Assembly: GCA_902386205.1 (NCBI GenBank)
Contig: CABMIH010000041.1
Coordinates: 1-64,000, forward strand
Direction: 5' to 3'
Source: an uncultured archaeon
GTDB lineage: Archaea > Halobacteriota > Methanosarcinia > Methanosarcinales > Methanoperedenaceae
DNA: 64,000 bases
A program made the position numbers and the translations under genes. The notes under the pieces were generated by a model. The model was given only the letters and a program-made list of their open reading frames with translations. It had not been told where the DNA came from and did no database searches. This document shows positions 53,151 through 62,800 of the stretch, piece after piece. Each line of letters begins with the position of its first letter. Positions within the stretch are counted from its first letter, which is position 1.

Positions 53151-53762
53151 ATGCCCAGGGTTTGCTCTGAACTCAGTGATATCGAATACAAGATACTTAA
53201 AAATTTAGAAATAGTTGAAGGGGATAACGGCGATAAGCTGAGGAACCTTCTCAGGTATTTTATATTTACTACGCCTGAGATGGAATCATCGCAATATGCC
53301 GTGAAAAGGGTCGAGAACAAGGAATACATCGATGGGCTGCTGGCAGACATTGAAGCCTCCTATGAAAATACAGAGAATCCTGTTGAGCTGTGGAGCGAAG
53401 ACAAAATAGACAAATTGACCTCGGATCTCGTTGAGATAAATGTACTTATAAAAACCGGTGAAAAACAATTCGTGCCCTCAAATAAATTCAGAAGCCTGTT
53501 CAAGATGCTTCTGCATGACATAGCAACTGAAACTACACAGATGGATGAATATGAAGCAGCCGTCGTGGCAGCGATTCAGTTACTAATGGAGTTCGCAAGT
53601 GGAAGTTTGAGCAGGGAGATAATAAGAGATGGCACTATATTTGTTACCGAGGTGTGGATGTTCCCATACGCAAACGCAATGAAGAAGGCAAGGGAATTCA
53701 AGAAGACAAAGAAGATCTTCTTCACAGAAACTGAAATCGCAGAATCTTTTTCATCTGTTTAG
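53151..53762 (+). CDS. Hypothetical protein, last gene of the WrbA cluster
   Basis: The 203-residue soluble, largely helical and charged protein has no motif I recognise (LSDIEYKILKNLEIVEGDNG at the start, then DEYEAAVVAAIQLLMEFASG, and a terminal KKTKKIFFTETEIAESF). It starts three bases after wrbA, so it is in that operon. Its 3' end overlaps the convergent cytochrome b gene by 12 bases. Confidence 0.65.
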   Translation: MPRVCSELSDIEYKILKNLEIVEGDNGDKLRNLLRYFIFTTPEMESSQYAVKRVENKEYIDGLLADIEASYENTENPVELWSEDKIDKLTSDLVEINVLIKTGEKQFVPSNKFRSLFKMLLHDIATETTQMDEYEAAVVAAIQLLMEFASGSLSREIIRDGTIFVTEVWMFPYANAMKKAREFKKTKKIFFTETEIAESFSSV

Positions 53763-54359
53763 CAAGTCTCTTTTTTCTTTCAAAAACCAATCCGGATAAT
53801 GCTCTTTTGCCCATACGGCGTCAGCTTTTCCGTAAATAATGCTTTTCATCGATTCAATATAATACAGAGCTAAAATGATGTGCCCCGAGAGAAGCAATAT
53901 GGAGAATATCGCAAGGGAATCATGAATGATAAAATTCAATTCAACGAAACTACGACTGAACATTGATTTCATCCAGACCACAAAACCCGTGAGAACAAAC
54001 CCTGACATAAGAAGCAAGACCAAAAGAAAATTTGCTTTCTGCCCTCCATTGAACTTTCCTCTAACGTCGGCTTTATTCTTTTTCAATAATCCTATGAACC
54101 AATTTATGTCATCCCTCGCCCATCCCATCAGTTCTTTGATATCATTTCGTGTTGATACACTTCCACGAAGATATATTATAAGAGGTAATATAATAAAAGG
54201 CAGGGATGCATACAGGTGAACCATTTTTATAATGGGATCACCAAGAAGGGATTTTGGTGTTAGGAATAAAGCAACACCTGTTGTCAGGAGCCAGAAAAAA
54301 ACCAGTGCATGAGACCAGTGCAGGATTCTTGATGAAATATCGAATCTTGATATTTTCAA
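53751..54359 (-). CDS. Cytochrome b561 / formate dehydrogenase gamma-type membrane subunit
   Basis: The 202-residue four-helix protein has RILHWSHALVFFWLLTTGVA, KMVHLYASLPFIILPLIIYL and FIIHDSLAIFSILLLSGHII, with His residues placed for two b hemes. A soluble tail ends HYPDWFLKEKRDLLNR. It would link the molybdopterin enzyme encoded upstream to the quinone pool. A TTG start at 54359 overlaps the stop of that gene as TTGA; the ATG at 54446 lies deep in the neighbour and is less likely. Confidence 0.85.
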   Translation of the reverse strand: MKISRFDISSRILHWSHALVFFWLLTTGVALFLTPKSLLGDPIIKMVHLYASLPFIILPLIIYLRGSVSTRNDIKELMGWARDDINWFIGLLKKNKADVRGKFNGGQKANFLLVLLLMSGFVLTGFVVWMKSMFSRSFVELNFIIHDSLAIFSILLLSGHIILALYYIESMKSIIYGKADAVWAKEHYPDWFLKEKRDLLNR

Positions 54360-55009
54360 GGATAAGACACCCCATCGATCTGATAACCAAAACGTTCCCA
54401 GTAACCCGTTTCCTGTGTTTTTGTAAGTGTTATCCGGTTCACCCATTTCACGTTCTTATATCCGAACATCCTTGGCATCACAAGGCGCAATGGGCGGCCC
54501 TGTTCTTCAGGCAATGGCTCATCGTCCATCATATAAGCGAGCATGACATCAGGTTCAAGACTTTCTTTTATGGAGAGGCTGTCGCTGTATATGTCGCTTG
54601 CTGAATAAAATGTTGCAAATCCTGCTTCGGGTTTAAGTCCGGCTTTATCAAATAAAACTTTTAACCGCACTCCTTTCCATTTCACATCATCCACTGACCA
54701 GCCCTCAACGCAGTGGAAATCAGAAATTTGTTCCTCGCTTTCAAGCTTAAGAAGATCATCATAACTTATATCGAGTGGAATGTTTACAAGCCCGTCTATT
54801 GTGAGTTTCCATGTATCAGGGTCAAACACAGGATTTTGTTCGATGCTCCTTATCCTGAATTTATTAATTGTTTTTATCCCTATCTGCTTAAGATAGCTAA
54901 GGCCTGCGATTATTGTTCCAAGAAGGGCCCCCAACAGTATCAAAAACCTTCTGCGGCTTATAATAGAATTTGATTCCTTTTCCTCAAATGACTTTTTTTC
55001 CATTTTCAT
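54356..55009 (-). CDS. Sulfite oxidase-type molybdopterin oxidoreductase (MsrP/YedY-like) with Tat signal
   Basis: The roughly 217-residue protein has a Tat-like ISRRRFLILLGALLG signal near residue 20. The sulfite-oxidase-fold domain follows, with WKLTIDGLVNIPLDISYDDL and the molybdenum cysteine in ISDFHCVEGWSVDDVKWKGV, then PLRLVMPRMFGYKNVKWVNR. The catalytic domain acts outside the membrane. The family reduces sulfoxides (MsrP) or oxidises sulfite; which applies here is open. The start is uncertain: the ATG at 55009 or 55003 overlaps the ferredoxin gene, and a longer frame begins at 55066. Confidence 0.85.
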   Translation of the reverse strand: MKMEKKSFEEKESNSIISRRRFLILLGALLGTIIAGLSYLKQIGIKTINKFRIRSIEQNPVFDPDTWKLTIDGLVNIPLDISYDDLLKLESEEQISDFHCVEGWSVDDVKWKGVRLKVLFDKAGLKPEAGFATFYSASDIYSDSLSIKESLEPDVMLAYMMDDEPLPEEQGRPLRLVMPRMFGYKNVKWVNRITLTKTQETGYWERFGYQIDGVSYP

Positions 55010-55223
55010 ACACGTGGATGCATATAGCCGGACAGCTCTCTGCAGCTTCGATGTTGCAACTCGCATCGTCCATTTCCCTTTCCTCGTTCTCGCCTGATTT
55101 TTTTGAACCCTTTAAGTGGGAGAAACCATCCGGCGCCATCTCCCAGAATTCAGGGCAGATGTTAACGCAACTCTCACAGGATATGCATAATGGTCTTTCA
55201 ATCTCAACTTTAAATTTTGCCAT
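54984..55223 (-). CDS. Small ferredoxin
   Basis: The 79-residue protein from the ATG at 55223 has PLCISCESCVNICPEFWEM, a CxxCxxCxxxCP 4Fe-4S motif, and a second, partly degenerate site near SCPAICIHVYENG. Together these give one 4Fe-4S or a 3Fe-4S plus 4Fe-4S ferredoxin. An acidic insertion (GENEEREMDD) lies between. A GGGGAGG site lies about 12 bases upstream. It is the first gene of the three-gene operon with the molybdopterin enzyme and cytochrome b. Confidence 0.85.
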   Translation of the reverse strand: MAKFKVEIERPLCISCESCVNICPEFWEMAPDGFSHLKGSKKSGENEEREMDDASCNIEAAESCPAICIHVYENGKKVI

Positions 55224-55390
55224 AATATCGTCTAACCTCCCCTTTGATTCTCTCATTTTATATCAAAGACATTACTATTTAAACATTCTCCCAAACTCTT
55301 GTTAAAGAAACAAAAGCCCCGGTTTTTGAGGCCATAGAGACGATTATAGCAATCTTTATTGTAAGGCGCCTGAATAATGTTAACTGGATT

Positions 55391-56530
55391 ATGGTTCACA
55401 GGATTTATTTTTCGGTCTGTGGCGAGGGCTACGGACATTCAAGCCGGGATATGGCAATAGCCAGAGAACTTACCTGCGCGGGAGCCGACGTCCTTATGGG
55501 AAGCTACGGGTATGTGCTTGAACGCCTGAAAAAGAGTTTTAATGCTGTTGAGGTTGAAAGGGAGTTCGAGATGATGGGAAACCAGGGGTCTTTTGACCTC
55601 AAGGCAACGATAACCCGCAGCAGCAGTAAAGCGTTCCTTTTTTCAAGAATAATCTCGGATGAAAGAAAAGTCATGGAGGATTTTAACGCCACGTGCGTTG
55701 TGGCGGACGGCAGGAGCGCAGCAGTATTTGCAGCCTTCAAATTGGGACTCCCGTGCATCATAATCTCAAACCAGACAAGCTTGATGCCTTTTTTCGACGA
55801 CGGCACTTTTTTCCTGCGCCTTATAGGAAAATCTGTTGATTTTACCCTGAAGACCATGACCGCACTTACAGAAGAGGTTCTGATTCCGGATTTTCCGCCT
55901 CCATATACCGTATGTCTTAACACTTTAAGCAAAAGCCCCCATACAATGAAAAAGCAGCGTTTTATAGGACCAGTTGCAGCTATAAATCATGAAAACCAGG
56001 AACCCCCCGATATAAAATCCCCATTTGTCCTGACGCTGCTTGGAGGACATTCGTTCAGGCTTCCGATCTTTAACGGGATATTAAAGATAGCAGATAAATT
56101 TCCTGAGATCAATTTTATTATCTTTACTAAATTCAAGAGCGATAATATTCCCGGAAATGTCAGAGTATTTGAGTTTGCCGAGGATATCTCTTCGTATATG
56201 AAGGCTGCGGAACTCATAATAACACAGGCAGGACACAGTACGGCGATGGAAATACTTACTCTTGGAAAACCTGCGCTCATTATTCCGGATAAAGGGCAGA
56301 TCGAACAGGAGAGCAATGCTGCGCGCATGAGGGAGCTGGGGGTCTGCGATACTCTTGATTACGATTCCCTTGAGCCTGAACATATTTTTGAAAAAATCCT
56401 TGCCCTGCTTAACGATATAAGATTCCGGAAAAGGGCGATGCAATTTTCCGAGCTGGCAAAAAAGATGAGCGGACCGCAAAAAGCGGCGCAGATTATCCTT
56501 GAGCTATCTGGGAGGATATCATGTTATTAA
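55391..56530 (+). CDS. MurG/UDP-glycosyltransferase-like protein (MJ1255 type)
   Basis: The 379-residue GT-B fold protein starts YFSVCGEGYGHSSRDMAIAR, typical of the archaeal glycosyltransferase-28-like group. Its C-terminal donor-binding half has ELIITQAGHSTAMEILTLGK, then PALIIPDKGQIEQESNAARM. The acceptor is unknown; roles in glycolipid or S-layer glycan synthesis are usual for the group. The gene stands alone between divergent and downstream units. Confidence 0.85.
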   Translation: MVHRIYFSVCGEGYGHSSRDMAIARELTCAGADVLMGSYGYVLERLKKSFNAVEVEREFEMMGNQGSFDLKATITRSSSKAFLFSRIISDERKVMEDFNATCVVADGRSAAVFAAFKLGLPCIIISNQTSLMPFFDDGTFFLRLIGKSVDFTLKTMTALTEEVLIPDFPPPYTVCLNTLSKSPHTMKKQRFIGPVAAINHENQEPPDIKSPFVLTLLGGHSFRLPIFNGILKIADKFPEINFIIFTKFKSDNIPGNVRVFEFAEDISSYMKAAELIITQAGHSTAMEILTLGKPALIIPDKGQIEQESNAARMRELGVCDTLDYDSLEPEHIFEKILALLNDIRFRKRAMQFSELAKKMSGPQKAAQIILELSGRISCY

Positions 56531-56690
56531 TAAAAATAGACTTCCTGACCAATGGATGAAAACAGGTGTAATATTTTGAGACAAATCTCCTTCCGGCTCA
56601 AACCTGTGGCGCCATTTCGATTGGATTATGGCATTCACATCACATATCCACCTGCCGCAATATGATCTGGCGAACGAGCGTATATCCACG

Positions 56691-56703
56691 TTAAATATAT
56701 TTA
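56691..56703 (+). promoter_or_regulatory. Probable TATA box of the second permease
   Basis: TTAAATATATTTA lies about 46-58 bases before the ATG at 56749, which has GGAGG six bases ahead. The remaining 56531-56690 bases show no gene. Confidence 0.4.
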
Positions 56704-56748
56704 ATAGGAAGCAAAAGTTAATTGACAGTATTGAGAAGTTGGAGGTAA

Positions 56749-58014
56749 ATGGCTAATGGATTGAAACGGACACTTGGATTATTTGATGCATTCGCCATAG
56801 GGACAGGGGCTATCATCGGCTCAGGTATTTTTGTGGTAACTGGCATTGCGGCAGGTCTTGCAGGTCCTGCGCTGTTAATATCTTTAATAATCGGCGCTTT
56901 TATTTCCGGGTTCACAGCCCTGAGTTTTTCAGAACTTGCGCAGTCGATACCAAAGGAGGGGGGTGGCTACGAGTTCGCCCGGGAACTCATCTCGCCTTTT
57001 GCCGGCTTTATTTTCGGATGGCTCTGGATATTATCCAACGTAGTGACAGGTGTAGTGGTAAGTCTCGGGTTTGCAAGCTATCTTGCCCTTTTTTTGCCGT
57101 TTCCCGTGAATGTGAATCTGATGGCTGCCCTGGCATGCCTCGGTGTAACCGGCATAAATTATCTTGGGGCTCGAGAATCAAGTCTCGTCAATAATATCCT
57201 TGTGATAATTAAGCTTCTGATTCTGGCTTTTTTTGTTGCTCTTGGCCTGGGTTCTGTAAAGCTTGGCAACATTTCGCCATTTGTGCCCAATGGAGAAATC
57301 GGTATCATGCAGGGGGCTACTCTTATATTCTTTGCATATACGGGGTTTGCAAGGATCACCCTCATAAGTGAGGAAATTAAGGATCCAGAAAAGAATATCC
57401 CCCGCGCAATACTTCTTGCATTGGGAATATCAACTGTTGTTTACATGCTGGTCAGTTTCACTGCGATAGGTCTTGTGGGATATAGGGAACTTGCGTCCTC
57501 AGGTTCGCCTCTTGCCGATGCCGCCCAATCGGTCGGCAAGAACCTGACCTACTTTGTCTCAATAGGCGCCCTTGTAGCTACTTTAAGCGTCCTTCTGACA
57601 ACGCTTCTGGGATTATCCCGCATTTCTTTTGCAATGTCCAGGGACCGTGATCTTCCGCAATTCTTTACAAGGCTGGATAATCGTTCTACTCCTTATTACA
57701 GTGTATTGTTCTTCGGCTTTACCATGACGATTTTAGCCATATTCTCAAACCTGTTGCAGGCTGTGGCGTTAGCCAATTTCGGTTCACTCTCGTATTATCT
57801 TATTGCTAATTATGCCGCACTGAAACTGGAAAAACGCAGATATCCCCGCATAATTCCAGTGCTTGGGATAATAACCTGCATAAGTTTGCTGCTTTTCCTT
57901 ACACAGGATGCCTGGATAAGAGGTTGCATAGTTCTTATAGCAGGTTCTGCATATTATTATATTATGAAAAAATGGCAAAACCATAAAATTATAGCGCTAT
58001 CGAGGGGTTCATGA
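56749..58014 (+). CDS. APC-family amino acid permease, paralogue
   Basis: The 421-residue transporter is close to the one at 39963-41258 throughout: MANGLKRTLGLFDAFAIGTG, ELAQSIPKEGGGYEFARELI, and MQGATLIFFAYTGFARITLI. It has the helix 1 GSGIFVVTG motif. It overlaps the following FAD oxidase by four bases (ATGA), so its substrate is probably the one oxidised by that enzyme. A GGAGG site precedes the ATG. Confidence 0.94.
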   Translation: MANGLKRTLGLFDAFAIGTGAIIGSGIFVVTGIAAGLAGPALLISLIIGAFISGFTALSFSELAQSIPKEGGGYEFARELISPFAGFIFGWLWILSNVVTGVVVSLGFASYLALFLPFPVNVNLMAALACLGVTGINYLGARESSLVNNILVIIKLLILAFFVALGLGSVKLGNISPFVPNGEIGIMQGATLIFFAYTGFARITLISEEIKDPEKNIPRAILLALGISTVVYMLVSFTAIGLVGYRELASSGSPLADAAQSVGKNLTYFVSIGALVATLSVLLTTLLGLSRISFAMSRDRDLPQFFTRLDNRSTPYYSVLFFGFTMTILAIFSNLLQAVALANFGSLSYYLIANYAALKLEKRRYPRIIPVLGIITCISLLLFLTQDAWIRGCIVLIAGSAYYYIMKKWQNHKIIALSRGS

Positions 58015-59225
58015 ACTTTGATTACATAATCATCGGTGCCGGCATCATAGGAAGCTCCACTGCATATTACTTAAAAAAAGCGCTGCCTGGCAGCAGGATA
58101 CTGCTCATTGACAGGAATCACACAGCAGGTGCAGGAAATACAGCTAAAAGTGCAGCACTTTACAGGAACTTTTTTTCATCGAATACAAGCAGGATGCTGT
58201 CAGGCAGTTCTATCAAGTACTATCTCGGACTCGGTGATAAGGTCAAGATTGACCCGATAGGCTATCTCTGGCTGTTTTCGAAAGACCAATGGGCCGTCTC
58301 CCGAAAAACCATTGAACGGCTCGACCCTCAGGAAAATAAATTCGAGATACTGGGCAGGGACGCGATAGGTGAAATTCTCAGGATAGAATACCAGGCAAAA
58401 GATCGTTTTCCCGATGTCCATGCCGGGATTTTCTGTCACCTTTGCGGTTCCCTCTCTGCAATGGCACTTGCGCAATATTATGCTTCTGAATTCAAATCCA
58501 TGGGGGGAGAGGTAAGTTTCAATACAGAGATTGTGAAATTCAATCTGACTGGGCACGAAAGTCGCTATGCGCCCTGGGATGAAGTTTATATCAAAGGAAT
58601 TATGGACCAGAAAGGTAATACTTATAATGCAAAAGAATTTATCGTGGCAACCGGCGCATGGACGCATGACCTGCTTGCTCCCATTGGCATTGCTTCAGGC
58701 ATCCTTCCTAAAAAGCGCCAGCTTTTCACTCTAAATATAGACGACCCAAAGCGGTTCCTTTCCAATTCTGCAAAAAGGCCTGCAATCATTCTGCCGGCCG
58801 GGGGAGTTTATATAAAACCCGTAATAGACAGGAACATCATAATTGCCGGTTGCGCAGACGACCTGGGACAGCCTTTCCTCATGTCTGACCCTGAACCTGA
58901 TTCTCTCTATTTCCACAGTGCGATAGAACCTGTTATAAAACACTATTTTCCGGGGCTCCGGGATTCCATATTATCCCACAAATGGGCAGGATACTATGAT
59001 TATCACTGGCCTGATATGACACCAGTAATCGAATCCGTGGCCAATCTCATGTGGGTTGGCGGGACTTCAGGAAGCGGCATTATGAAAGCCGATGCCGTGG
59101 GGCGGATTGCGGCCGCAAGGTTGCAGGGCCATGAGGAGGCAATTCTTGCTGATGGGTCAAGGTTTCGGGTTTCAAGACTTTCAATGCGAGATAGGAACGT
59201 TGAAAAAGAAGAGCTAATAATTTAA
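58011..59225 (+). CDS. FAD-dependent amine/amino acid oxidoreductase (DAO family)
   Basis: The 404-residue protein starts NFDYIIIGAGIIGSSTAYYL (FAD Rossmann) and has TAGAGNTAKSAALYRNFFSS. It ends GGTSGSGIMKADAVGRIAAA, the C-terminal FAD motif of the DAO superfamily (sarcosine, glycine, proline, D-amino acid oxidases and dehydrogenases). The overlap with the permease implies uptake and oxidation of one compound, perhaps an N-methylated amino acid; the exact substrate is unknown. Cytoplasmic. Confidence 0.9.
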   Translation: MNFDYIIIGAGIIGSSTAYYLKKALPGSRILLIDRNHTAGAGNTAKSAALYRNFFSSNTSRMLSGSSIKYYLGLGDKVKIDPIGYLWLFSKDQWAVSRKTIERLDPQENKFEILGRDAIGEILRIEYQAKDRFPDVHAGIFCHLCGSLSAMALAQYYASEFKSMGGEVSFNTEIVKFNLTGHESRYAPWDEVYIKGIMDQKGNTYNAKEFIVATGAWTHDLLAPIGIASGILPKKRQLFTLNIDDPKRFLSNSAKRPAIILPAGGVYIKPVIDRNIIIAGCADDLGQPFLMSDPEPDSLYFHSAIEPVIKHYFPGLRDSILSHKWAGYYDYHWPDMTPVIESVANLMWVGGTSGSGIMKADAVGRIAAARLQGHEEAILADGSRFRVSRLSMRDRNVEKEELII

Positions 59226-59422
59226 TTAAAGTAAATGATAGGTGGAGGACATCATCGGGTAAAAATATTTTGAATAGCAAAAGTTAATTAATGATAAAGG
59301 GGTAGGTTAATTAAAGAAAATCTGATATTATTAACATTGAAATTTATTCAAAACACAATTTAAAAGCAGAGGTAGGGAGTACGTTAAAAGGTCGGTCAAA
59401 TAGCAGGATAAAAATACTGGTC

Positions 59423-59779
59423 GTGGATGATGAAAAGAGCACGGTAGATACATTGAGAATGGCTCTTGAATTGGAAAACTACGATGTAGTAGAAGCCCAT
59501 AACGGTGAAAAAGCAATCAGGAAAGCGCAAAGTGAATCTCTTGATCTTATACTGTTAGATATTATGCTTCCCGACATAACAGGTTATGAGATATGTAATA
59601 AGCTCCGGAAAAATCCGTTGACAAGGTCGGTCCCGATTATTATGCTGACCGGAATGACAGGTACGTCAAATAAAATGGCAGGTCTGGATCTGGGTGCTAC
59701 TGACTTTATTTCAAAGCCATTTGACCTGAGTGAACTGAAAGCGAAGATTCGTACTGTGTTGCAGCGTCCTACTCCTTAG
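59423..59779 (+). CDS. Response regulator (single REC domain), start unclear
   Basis: The 118-codon frame from a GTG is a receiver domain: VDDEKSTVDTLRMALELENY, the phosphorylated aspartate in LILLDIMLPDITGYEIC, the Thr in MLTGMTGTSNK, and the Lys in DFISKPFDLSELK. The open frame extends upstream as RIKILVVDDE, the full first strand, so the GTG at 59423 cuts the fold. The frame reaches back to 59315 without any ATG, GTG or TTG. A GAGGT site (59369-59373) sits seven bases before an ACG at 59381, which would be the natural start if ACG is used or was ATG. No output domain. It converges with the hybrid kinase. Confidence 0.85.
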   Translation: MDDEKSTVDTLRMALELENYDVVEAHNGEKAIRKAQSESLDLILLDIMLPDITGYEICNKLRKNPLTRSVPIIMLTGMTGTSNKMAGLDLGATDFISKPFDLSELKAKIRTVLQRPTP

Positions 59780-59802
59780 GCGCAAATGCCTTCTATCAAA
59801 TA

Positions 59803-62800
59803 TCATTTTTCCAGGGTATCAAGCCATACTTTATGTATGTTCTCTAACAAATTCTCTGCAGTATAAGGTTTTCTTAATACAGAAATTACACTTCTTTCAA
59901 CTTTTGAAAACATCTCTTCATCTATCAATCCGCTTACTGCTATGATCTTTATATCGGGGTCAATTTTCAAAAGGGCACGAATACAGGTGGGACCATCCAT
60001 AACTGGCATCGACATATCGATAAGAACAAGTTTTATCGCTTTTCTGTTCTTTGTGTATTGCAGGACAGCCTCAACCCCATCGCAGGCTGCGATTGTTTTA
60101 TAGCCGCAATCTTCCAGTATAGTACAGGTGGTCTCCCGGATTGGCGCTTCGTCATCAACTATAAGAATTGTTTCCCCATTTCCCCTGATAAGTTCGATGG
60201 GTTGCGCCTGTACTCCCTGCTTTTCGGTTTTTAATGCCGCGGGCAGATATACCTTGAATGTTGTTCCTTTTCCAACCACGCTTTGCACATCTATGAATCC
60301 GCCGTGGCTTTTCACAATTGTAAGTGCTGTTGGAAGGCCGAGCCCAGTGCCTTTGCCAAATTCCTTTGTCGTAAAAAACGGATCAAAGATCCTGTCCAGT
60401 ATTCTGGGAGGGATGCCTGTTCCGGTATCCGAGACTGAAATGACAACGTAAGAGCCGGCCCTGGCTTCGATATGCGTCTGTACATAATTCTCATCGATGA
60501 AAGAATTCTCAGCTGAGATACTTAAGGTTCCGCCTTCAGGCATGGCATCTCTCGCATTCACGCAGAGGTTCATAATAACCTGATGCAGTTGCGTGGCATC
60601 TCCTGAGATGGGAAAGAGGTCTTCTTTTATATCGGTTATAATTTCGATGTTTCTTGGAAATGCCACTTTTGCAATCTTCTCGATTTCAGATATGAGTTGA
60701 GCTGCCGCAACATGATTGCGTTCACCCTCTACCCCCCGTGTAAAAGATAGAACCTGCTTTATCAGATCAGCTCCGCGCCTTGTGTTCTGTTCAAGAACAG
60801 CAAGCAATTTCTGGCTTGACTCATCTTTGAATTTTTCTCTTAACATTTGCAGCGACAGCATCATCGGCGTCAGCATATTATTCAGGTCATGCGCAATACC
60901 ACCCGCAAGAGTGCCTATGCTCTCCATCCGCTGCGCTCGTAATAACTGCGCTTCAAGCATTTTCTTCTCAGTAATATCTTTGGCGATAACTGAGAGACCA
61001 GTCCCGGTCGGATAAGAATTGATTTCAAAAATGAATTTCTTGTCCCCAAGCTTGAACTCACTCTCTAAACGCTCAGGTTGCCGCATTTTTAATGATTTAA
61101 TATAGAATTTTTCAGCTTTTGTCCCTTTCACATCGGAGAAAAGCTCGTAGAGAGACTTTCCGATAGCATCTTTCGCCGAAATCCCTGTAAGAGCTTCAGA
61201 TGCCTTATTCCAGTAGGTATATCTTAAATCGCTATCCATCGCATAAAAAGGGTCGTCAATGCTTTCAGTAAGCTCCCTGTAGCTTGCTTCGCTCTCTCGC
61301 AATGCTTTGTTGGCCTCTTGCAGCTCTGCTGTCCGTTCCTGAACGTGTAGTTCTAACTCGTCATGTGCTTTTCGCAGTGCCTCCTCAATACGCTTGCGCT
61401 CGGTTATATCCTGCCAAAATACCGAGATTCCTTCTGCCGAAGGATAAACACGTATTTCATATGACTTATCCGTTAGTTTACCGTGCATTTCGAAATATTG
61501 CGGTTCATATTGTTGCATTGCCTTGCGGTAATATATTTCGTGCTCGGTACCCCTGATTGCTGGAAACATATCCCATATATTCTGTCCGATGAGGTCTTCG
61601 GGCTCAAGTTCCACGTTAGCTGCTGCACGCTGGTTTATATAGGTAAAGCGCCAGTCATTATCAATTGCCATAAAGCCATCCGTGATACTCTCCAGAATCT
61701 GAGATACCTTTTTGTTGCTGTGAGCTAATGCCTCCTCAACCCGTTTGCGCTCGGTGATGTCGCGGAAAACGAGTACCGCGCCTGTGGTTCTGCCATCTGG
61801 GTCTCTTATAGGCGCGCCGTTGTCATCGATAGGGATTTCAGTTCCGTCCTTCCTGACAAGAATTGTGTGGTTGGCAAGACCGGAAATCATCCCTTCCCTG
61901 AGCACCCTGATGACTGGATTTTCAACTTCAGAACGGGTATCCTCGTTCATGATATTGAATACCTCGGTCACAGGTTTTGCCAGAGCTTCAACCAGAGTCC
62001 ATCCGGTCAGTGCTTCAGCCACTGCATTCATGAAAGTTATCCTGCCATCAACATCAGCAACAATTACCGCATCGCCGATGCTTGACAGAGTGGTAGCATG
62101 GCGCTGTTCACTTTCCCGCAGTGCCTTTTCGGCCTGTGAATACTCTATCAGGTCCGCCACCTGTCGCGCCAGCAGGTCGATCCTCCAAAGATCATGCTCG
62201 TCGGGGGAATACGGAATACACCATTGGGTCGTGAGGATGCCCAGCAGCACGCCCGTGCGACTTATCATCGGTGTGGATTGCACAGCCCGTACCCCGGCCT
62301 CGCGCAATGTCGCCAGCGAAGGTGTCCCAACAAACAGTGGACTCTTCTCAACGTCGGGGACAATCACGCGCTCTTTGCTCATCATCGCATCCCCGCACGC
62401 CGATGCCTGATTTTCAGCAGACGCAAAGAACTCGAGAAATGGCTGTTGATGCCCGTGATGGGCGACGATCCGCAACGAACCGCTTTCAAGCAGTTGAAGG
62501 GTGCCCCGGTCGGCCTGCATAATGGCAACCGCCGCATCTATGATTTCCTGTAGCAGCGGCTGGAGTCCCCCCACTTCGAGAATCCGCCCGCTCAGCGCAT
62601 GCATTCGGTTGAGGGCGGCCAGATCCGCTGTTAGACGGCTCTCCACACTCTTGCGCTCACCAATTTCAACATTTAATTGTTCATTAATTTCGACAAGCTC
62701 TCTGGTTCTATCCTGAACTTTTATCTCCAATTCATCATGCGCTTTTTGCAGCGCCTCCTCAGCCCGTTTGCGTTCCGTTATATCCGTGGCAACAAGATAG

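Noticed and set aside
53760-54446. ATG start at 54446 for the cytochrome b gene
   Set aside because: It would overlap the molybdopterin gene by 91 bases and adds a non-membrane leader; the TTG at 54359 gives a normal start coupled to the upstream stop.
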